From contig CAJURU010000005.1 in the NCBI GenBank assembly GCA_910588845.1, positions 62,001 to 126,000 on the forward strand: a stretch of 64,000 nucleotides of DNA, in the 5' to 3' direction. The DNA comes from an uncultured Lachnospiraceae bacterium (GTDB taxonomy: Bacteria > Bacillota > Clostridia > Lachnospirales > Lachnospiraceae). Under the pieces are notes generated by a model that worked only from the letters and a program-made list of their open reading frames with translations, was not told the origin of the DNA and ran no database searches. This document shows, in pieces, positions 59,213 to 64,000 of this stretch (the first letter of the stretch is position 1; the number at the start of each line of letters is the position of its first letter). Position numbers and translations under genes: made by a program.

Positions 59213-59257
59213 AACCTCACTTCTTGTTATGGAATGAACATAATGGAAGTGAGGGTT
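59213..59257 (+). terminator. Terminator-like hairpin after tpiA
   Basis: AACCTCACTTC and GAAGTGAGGGTT pair with one G-T, with an inner TTATG/CATAA stem, followed by TGTGTTATT. The T-run is weak. Confidence 0.6.
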
Positions 59258-59303
59258 TGTGTTATTGGAAGCATTTTAGGGTGGATAAAAAATTTTTTCT
59301 TCC

Positions 59304-59349
59304 ATAGAAAACACTTTGTCATACCCAAACGTGAAAGTGATTTTCTATA
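59304..59349. repeat. Palindromic repeat family R4, copy 2
   Basis: TAGAAAACACTTT (59305-59317) pairs with AAAGTG-A-TTTTCTA (59334-59347) across one bulge, around CATACCCAAACGTG. It resembles the element upstream of pgk in size, ends and central CGTGAA block. It lies between tpiA and the AbiL-like locus. Confidence 0.55.
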
Positions 59350-59453
59350 AAAGAAAAAAATATGTGTACTCGTGTGAGAGGGTAATATAGAAGAGAAAAA
59401 GAGAGAAAAACTCAAATGTAAATTATAAATAAAAGCAAAAATGTATAATGATA

Positions 59454-59483
59454 TTGACAAAAGTGAATTATTCACAATATAAT
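59454..59483 (+). promoter_or_regulatory. Promoter of the AbiL-like locus with palindrome in the spacer
   Basis: TTGACA (59454-59459) and TATAAT (59478-59483) are spaced 18 bases. A perfect palindrome, GTGAAT-T-ATTCAC (59463-59475), fills the spacer, a classic repressor position. Confidence 0.75.
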
Positions 59484-59518
59484 AAATCATTATAATGAAA
59501 AAGAAAGAGAGCAGAATC

Positions 59519-60892
59519 ATGTTTTTAGGCTTTTCAGTAAGTAATTTTTTATCTTTTAACGAAACACAGACGATTTCTATGATGGCGTCAAAAGTAGTCA
59601 GGCACAAAGAACACATCCTAAGTGGTAATGGCAAAAGAATTTTAAAAACAGGGCTTATTTATGGAGCCAATGCGGGTGGGAAGAGTAATTTAATCAGAGC
59701 AATTGATTTTTCAAGTGATATTATATTGGATGGTCTGGATTCTGTAGATTTGAATAAAAAATATTTTCGTATTTGCAACGATGGGTACAAAAACCCGGCG
59801 GTTTTTGAGTATCGCCTGATTACTCAGTCGGGGAAAGAGTATTCTTATGGGCTTGCTATATCTTATGTAGAAAAAAAGATACTTTCAGAATGGCTGATCC
59901 GTATAGAGAAGAGCGGCGCCGAGACCTATATATTTAATAGGAATATTGATGAAAAGGGTGTACATCGTACAGAGAGCGAAATCAAAATAAAGGATGCTCA
60001 AGAGAGAACAAGATGGAAATTTTATTTGGAGGATTTTGGGGAAAGCATTTCTGATACTATGAAGAAAAAAAGTATTTTGAGTGATGTTGCTGAAAGAAGT
60101 AATGGAAAACAGGGAATTTTCTCGGAAGTGTTGGACGTTTTTCTATGGTTCCAAAGTATAATTATAATTTTTCCAACCAGCCAATACAGTGGGTTAAATC
60201 AGATGGTGGAAGACGAGGACATCAGGGAGCTATTTTCTCATTTGTTAAAGTATTTTGATACAGGAATTGAATCTGTGGAATCAAAAATGGGATATGTGGA
60301 GTTTGATAAAATTTTTGATGGAATTCCAAGAGAAGAGGCAGAAAAATTAAAGATTAGAATTTCTAATGATATTCAAGAAGAGCCCGTAATGTTCAAAGTG
60401 AATAATCAGATGTATCTGTTACGCAAAGATATGGAAGGGAATATCATTACAACAAAAATGATGCAAAATCATGGTAATGACCGGGAACTTTTCGATTATT
60501 TAGAGGAATCTGATGGAACAAAAAGACTGTTTGATCTCATTCCCTTATTTTATGAGCATAATGGAAATAGTGTGATTTTTATAGATGAGATTGACCGGAG
60601 CCTTCACACGAACCTTACACGAAAATTCCTCGAACTGTTTTATGAATTAACGGAAGGAGATACAAGCCAGCTCATTGCAACGACACATGATTCCAATTTA
60701 CTGGATTTAGAATTGGTCAGGCAGGATGAAATCTGGTTTGTAAAAAGGATGGAAGACCATAGTTCTAAGATATACTCGTTAAACCGTTTCAAAGAACGTT
60801 ATGATAAAGTAATTGATAAAGAATATTTGTTGGGGCGTTACGATGCTATACCAGTGTTTGATGATGGGATTTTGGAGGGCATAAATGCATAA
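59519..60892 (+). CDS. AAA ATPase of the AbiLi/RloA type
   Basis: The 457-residue ABC/SMC-like ATPase begins MFLGFSVSNFLSFNETQTISM. Walker A is LIYGANAGGKSNLIRAI, Walker B is VIFIDEIDRSLH, and the C-terminal D/H-loop segment is QLIATTHDSNLLDLEL. The layout and the following RloB-like frame match the AbiL phage-abortive-infection pair (AbiLi/AbiLii; also RloA/RloB). The gene appears intact. ATG 59519 is chosen because it gives the family start; ATG 59495 lacks a ribosome site. It overlaps the partner by eight bases. Confidence 0.8.
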   Translation: MFLGFSVSNFLSFNETQTISMMASKVVRHKEHILSGNGKRILKTGLIYGANAGGKSNLIRAIDFSSDIILDGLDSVDLNKKYFRICNDGYKNPAVFEYRLITQSGKEYSYGLAISYVEKKILSEWLIRIEKSGAETYIFNRNIDEKGVHRTESEIKIKDAQERTRWKFYLEDFGESISDTMKKKSILSDVAERSNGKQGIFSEVLDVFLWFQSIIIIFPTSQYSGLNQMVEDEDIRELFSHLLKYFDTGIESVESKMGYVEFDKIFDGIPREEAEKLKIRISNDIQEEPVMFKVNNQMYLLRKDMEGNIITTKMMQNHGNDRELFDYLEESDGTKRLFDLIPLFYEHNGNSVIFIDEIDRSLHTNLTRKFLELFYELTEGDTSQLIATTHDSNLLDLELVRQDEIWFVKRMEDHSSKIYSLNRFKERYDKVIDKEYLLGRYDAIPVFDDGILEGINA

Positions 60893-61506
60893 TCAATTTA
60901 GATTAATGTCAACAGCATATGAACGAGAAGAAGAGGATGCGAGGGTTCTTGTAGAAAAAAGGATTTTTCTATCAGTAGAAGGAAATGAAACGGAGAAAGA
61001 ATATTTTGACGGCGTATCAAAAAACAGAGTAAAAATAGGCATCAATGGTAAAATTGACGTTGAAGTTTTGGGCAGAGGGAGAAAAGATACGAACAGTGCG
61101 CCGCAACAGGTAGTTGAATTGCTGGAGGAGTATATCAGGCTTAGGGAACTATCGGAAATATCTGAAAAAATACAACCGTGAATTGGACGAATTTGCCATA
61201 TTGATTGACAGGGATAAGCTTACGCATTCAGAAGCCAATATGTATGAATGCATTAATTATTTAAAGAAAAGGGATATGTTTCTGATAGAGCGCACCATGG
61301 GAAAAGCAATATAAGTTTTGCCAGAAAATATATGCCTTTCATAGATAAGGCCATCGAGCAGGCAAAAAAATTTCCCGGGGATGAAAATGAACTTGTAGAC
61401 AATATAGGTTGTAACTTGTGGAAACTTATGGAGGAGTTAAAAAAGTATCCCCACACCCCTACTTCTTGCGGAACTCCCTGGGAGTACACTGATACTTCCG
61501 CTTGAA
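60885..61506 (+). pseudogene. Broken AbiLii/RloB-like partner gene
   Basis: Frame 1 (60885 to about 61150) reads like the RloB N-terminus (RIFLSVEGNETEKEYFDGVS, then DVEVLGRGRKDTNSAPQQVVELL) and then stops. Homology continues in the +1 frame (ELDEFAILIDRDKLTHSEAN, to the stop at 61314) and returns to frame 1 (SFARKYMPFIDKAIEQAKKF, NLWKLMEELKKYP). The central family segment around NPCFExWLLLH is missing, so frameshifts plus a deletion are likely. The end runs into the convergent AraC gene. Confidence 0.75.
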
Positions 61507-62328
61507 CACCCGGTTAAAATAAGAGAGATTCTCAAATCCCGTCTCAGAAGCAATATTGACTACCGTGTCAGAAGATGAGCTTAAAAGCCGCGCGGCCATG
61601 GTGATACGGTAGTCGTTTAAATAGTCTGTAAAAGATACCCCCATACTGGCTTTAAAAAATTTCATAAAATGTGACTGGCTGAAACCGCAGATTCTGGCTG
61701 CGTCTGCAATAGAAATTTTTTCCCCATAATTAGTCTCCACATATTTGAGAAGCCCTTTTAAACGGTCGAGAGATTTGTTGTGGGCGTGGGAAGCTGCGCT
61801 GTGAAAGGACTTTGAGAGTTCGTAGAAGAAGGAAAACAGTTGTCCTTTGATGGCGAGCTGATATCCATAGGCAAAATCCTGGCAAATGCAGTCTATAGCG
61901 TTGAGGCAGCCGGACAAAGCGGGGTACAGGGGAGAGTTTCTTGTATATAAGGTGTCGGGGAGAGTCTTTCCATGTTTCATAGGCTGAAAAAACTCTTCCG
62001 TGCAGATATCTTCCTGAGGCGCCATCAGCATAGAGAGCTTGAAAATAATATTTTCATATTCCATGGAATAATCAGACTGCTGCTCTATAGAATGGAGTTG
62101 TCCCGGCGGCACGACAATAATATCTCCCTCGGAAACCTGAAAGGGAGACAAATCAACATTGATGGTTCCGCGTCCTTTCTTGATATAAATTATTTCCATA
62201 GCATTGTGCCAATGAGTGGGCACAATTGTAAAATCTATGGGGATGCTGCACAAATAGATATCAAAGGGGAAGTTATCTTGCCCGTGAGGTTTTGTCTCCT
62301 GGGAGCATTCGTATTCGTGTATGTTCAT
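61459..62328 (-). CDS. AraC-family transcriptional regulator with cupin sensor domain
   Basis: The 289-residue protein has an N-terminal cupin (about 25-110; IPIDFTIVPTHWHNAMEIIYIKKG, VPPGQLHSIEQQSDY). The C-terminal part holds two HTH motifs (about 190-289; SIADAARICGFSQSHFMKFFKAS and NIASETGFENLSYFNRVFKRKY). Such regulators respond to sugars and activate carbohydrate genes; the divergent neighbour is glycogen phosphorylase, but a link is inferred. AAGGAGGG precedes ATG 62328. An R2 palindromic repeat lies in its leader. Confidence 0.92.
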   Translation of the reverse strand: MNIHEYECSQETKPHGQDNFPFDIYLCSIPIDFTIVPTHWHNAMEIIYIKKGRGTINVDLSPFQVSEGDIIVVPPGQLHSIEQQSDYSMEYENIIFKLSMLMAPQEDICTEEFFQPMKHGKTLPDTLYTRNSPLYPALSGCLNAIDCICQDFAYGYQLAIKGQLFSFFYELSKSFHSAASHAHNKSLDRLKGLLKYVETNYGEKISIADAARICGFSQSHFMKFFKASMGVSFTDYLNDYRITMAARLLSSSSDTVVNIASETGFENLSYFNRVFKRKYQCTPREFRKK

Positions 62329-62370
62329 GAATCCCTCCTTAGATTAAACAACGTTTATGGCTATTCAAAG

Positions 62371-62416
62371 AGACCTAAGGGATCCTCCCAGCTTTGCTGG
62401 GTCCCTCCTTAGGTTA
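62371..62416. repeat. Nested palindromic repeat, family R2, copy C (inverted)
   Basis: Read on the minus strand it has outer arms ACCTAAGG / CCTTAGGT and inner hairpin CCCAGC-AAA-GCTGGG. Copies A and B have CCCAAC-GAA-GTTGGG, so one stem pair changes from A-T to G-C on both sides. It lies 42 bases upstream of the AraC start. Confidence 0.85.
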
Positions 62417-62425
62417 TATAATAGT

Positions 62426-62455
62426 ATTGTACTACTTTTTGCTACCATACTGCAA
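62426..62455 (-). promoter_or_regulatory. Candidate promoter of the AraC gene
   Basis: On the minus strand TTGCAG (62455-62450) and TACAAT (62431-62426) are spaced 18 bases. The R2 repeat copy C would then be in the 5' untranslated region. Confidence 0.45.
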
Positions 62456-62566
62456 GAAAATTATGGCAATAAATCATATACTTATAAATATAAAAAATGA
62501 GGGAACGCTAATCAATATGGCATAGTATGCTTCCCTGTGAACCGTTTAAGGAGAATGGAGGAAAAA

Positions 62567-64000
62567 ATGAGTTTGAATGTGAGGGAATTACTGGAAAAGA
62601 AATGCTGCAACAATATTGCAGCCTGCACGGATGAACAGCTTTATTATGGGCTGCTGGGAATTGTCAAAGATTTGGCGAAAGAGAAGGAGAGTAATAAGGG
62701 CAAGAAGAAAATTTATTATATTTCTGCGGAGTTTTTGATTGGCAAATTATTGTCTAATAACCTGATTAATTTGGGCATTTACGATGAAGTGGCAAAGATG
62801 TTGGCACAGTACGGGAAGGATATTAATCTGATTGAGGAAGTTGAGCCAGAGCCGTCTTTAGGAAATGGAGGATTGGGACGTTTGGCCGCATGTTTTCTGG
62901 ATTCCATGGCAACCCTCGGATTAAATGGAGATGGAATAGGGCTTAATTATCATTTTGGTCTCTTTTTGCAGACATTTGAAAATCGTTTGCAGAAAGAAAA
63001 TAAGAATCCCTGGATTGAGAAAGAGAGCTGGCTGACGAAGACAGACGTGACATATCCTATTCAGTTTGGCGGTTTCACGGTGCAGTCCAGGATGTACGAT
63101 TTGGACGTGACGGGATTTGATAATCGTACGAACAAACTGCATTTGTTTGACATTGAGACAGTAGATGAGAGTTTAGTGCGAAATGGCATTGATTTCAATA
63201 AAGAGGACATTTGCAAGAACCTTACGCTCTTCTTGTACCCGGATGATTCCGACGATGCAGGCCGGCTGCTGCGTGTGTACCAGCAGTATTTCATGGTAAG
63301 CAATGCGGCGCGATTAATCCTGGAAGAGTGCGAGCAGAAGGGATCTACGCTTTATGATTTGCCGGATTACGCCGCAATACAGATTAATGATACGCATCCC
63401 AGCATGGTAATCCCGGAATTGATCCGCCTGCTGATGGAGAGAGGAATCCGTATGGAGAAGGCAATTGATATCGTATCGAAGACTTGTGCGTATACGAACC
63501 ACACGATTCTTGCCGAGGCGTTAGAGAAATGGCCGATGGACTACCTCAATAAAGTAGTTCCCCAGCTCATGCCGATTATCCGAGAACTTGATACGATTGT
63601 CAAAGAGAAATTCGATGATACGTCAGTTGCTATCATTGACGATACGGACCGCGTGCATATGGCGCATATGGATATCCATTATGGCTATAGCGTCAACGGC
63701 GTGGCTTATCTGCATACAGAAATTTTAAAGAAAAATGAGTTGAATAACTTTTATAAAATCTATCCTGATAAATTTAACAATAAAACGAACGGCATCACTT
63801 TCCGCCGCTGGCTGATGCACTGCAATAAAGGCCTTAGCCGCTATCTGGATGAAGTAATCGGAACCGGCTGGCATAAGGATGCGGACGAGCTGGAAAAACT
63901 GCTCAAATTTGCGGACGATGATAAAGTGTTAAATAAATTATTAGAGATTAAAAAGGAAAATAAACGCGCCCTCGCTGCATATCTCAAGGCTACCCAGGGC
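62567..64000 (+). CDS. glgP: Glycogen/alpha-glucan phosphorylase, N-terminal part (runs off the window)
   Basis: At least 478 residues are present, and the frame is open to the window end. GT35 phosphorylases release glucose 1-phosphate from glycogen or maltodextrin. Motifs are KIYYISAEFLIGKLLSNN, EPEPSLGNGGLGRLAACFLDS, AIQINDTHPSM, HTILAEALEKWP and NKTNGITFRRWLM. The PLP lysine lies beyond the window. ATG 62567 follows GGAGG. A hairpin AGGGAACGC/GCTTCCCT (62500-62536) lies in the upstream region. Confidence 0.95.
   Translation, partial: MSLNVRELLEKKCCNNIAACTDEQLYYGLLGIVKDLAKEKESNKGKKKIYYISAEFLIGKLLSNNLINLGIYDEVAKMLAQYGKDINLIEEVEPEPSLGNGGLGRLAACFLDSMATLGLNGDGIGLNYHFGLFLQTFENRLQKENKNPWIEKESWLTKTDVTYPIQFGGFTVQSRMYDLDVTGFDNRTNKLHLFDIETVDESLVRNGIDFNKEDICKNLTLFLYPDDSDDAGRLLRVYQQYFMVSNAARLILEECEQKGSTLYDLPDYAAIQINDTHPSMVIPELIRLLMERGIRMEKAIDIVSKTCAYTNHTILAEALEKWPMDYLNKVVPQLMPIIRELDTIVKEKFDDTSVAIIDDTDRVHMAHMDIHYGYSVNGVAYLHTEILKKNELNNFYKIYPDKFNNKTNGITFRRWLMHCNKGLSRYLDEVIGTGWHKDADELEKLLKFADDDKVLNKLLEIKKENKRALAAYLKATQG

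Overview
This window looks like chromosome from a spore-forming Firmicute of the Lachnospiraceae (Clostridium cluster XIVa) type. The evidence is an alpha/beta small acid-soluble spore protein, a SpoVB-like flippase and a PdaA-like deacetylase. Other typical features are LytTR/DUF3021 and PadR/DUF2812 pairs, an IscR-NifS-NifU-MnmA cluster, strong AGGAGG ribosome binding sites and moderate GC. No rRNA operon, CRISPR array, transposase or integrase is visible. Species assignment is not possible from the sequence alone.

Layout. 1-2.4 kb: end of serS, a membrane-anchored unknown and ftsW. 2.7-6.1 kb: panB-panC-panD-coaBC, the pantothenate to 4'-phosphopantetheine route. 6.1-9.5 kb: a large secreted GH43 enzyme. 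9.5-12.1 kb: an unknown gene plus an orphan N6-adenine methyltransferase. 12.2-13.8 kb: an ECF sigma/anti-sigma pair. 14.0-15.7 kb: an AT-rich minus-strand island with two ImmA/IrrE-like metallopeptidases and a two-TM protein. 16-20.5 kb: carAB. 20.5-27.7 kb: assorted small operons (glycosyltransferase, CYTH, LytTR/DUF3021, SASP, Uma2/MmcB-like nucleases, DJ-1, PdaA-like, PadR/DUF2812). 28-30.2 kb: a DRE-TIM aldolase and a DUF3990 toxin-like pair. 30.5-36.9 kb: the tig-clpP-clpX-lon-engB proteostasis cluster. 36.9-40.6 kb: a Zn/Mn ABC importer and an AI-2E-type transporter. 40.8-43.1 kb: a LacI-type sensor fused to GGDEF. 43.2-48.3 kb: SpoVB-like protein and the iron-sulfur/tRNA-thiolation cluster. 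48.9-53.3 kb: an MCP and a second ECF sigma with a beta-propeller partner. 53.4-55.3 kb: two very small genes, tRNA-Gly(CCC) and a PHP phosphatase. 55.7-59.2 kb: gap-pgk-tpiA. 59.5-61.5 kb: an AbiL-like (RloA/RloB) pair with a broken second gene. 61.5-64 kb: an AraC regulator and the start of glycogen phosphorylase.

The most unusual content is between and inside genes. I see at least four families of short imperfect palindromes. One has three copies (47,035; 47,101; 62,371), and its inner stem carries a compensatory A-T to G-C change, which suggests selection on structure. A second family lies after serS, after ftsW and near 27.8 kb. A third follows gap and pgk. A fourth lies upstream of pgk and upstream of the AbiL-like gene. 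The SpoVB-like protein also carries a hydrophilic, cysteine-containing in-frame insertion that looks like a foreign element translated as protein. Candidate conflict systems are the DUF3990 pair, the ImmA/IrrE island and the decaying AbiL locus. I found no clearly complete new defence system; the ImmA/IrrE island and the repeat families are the best leads.
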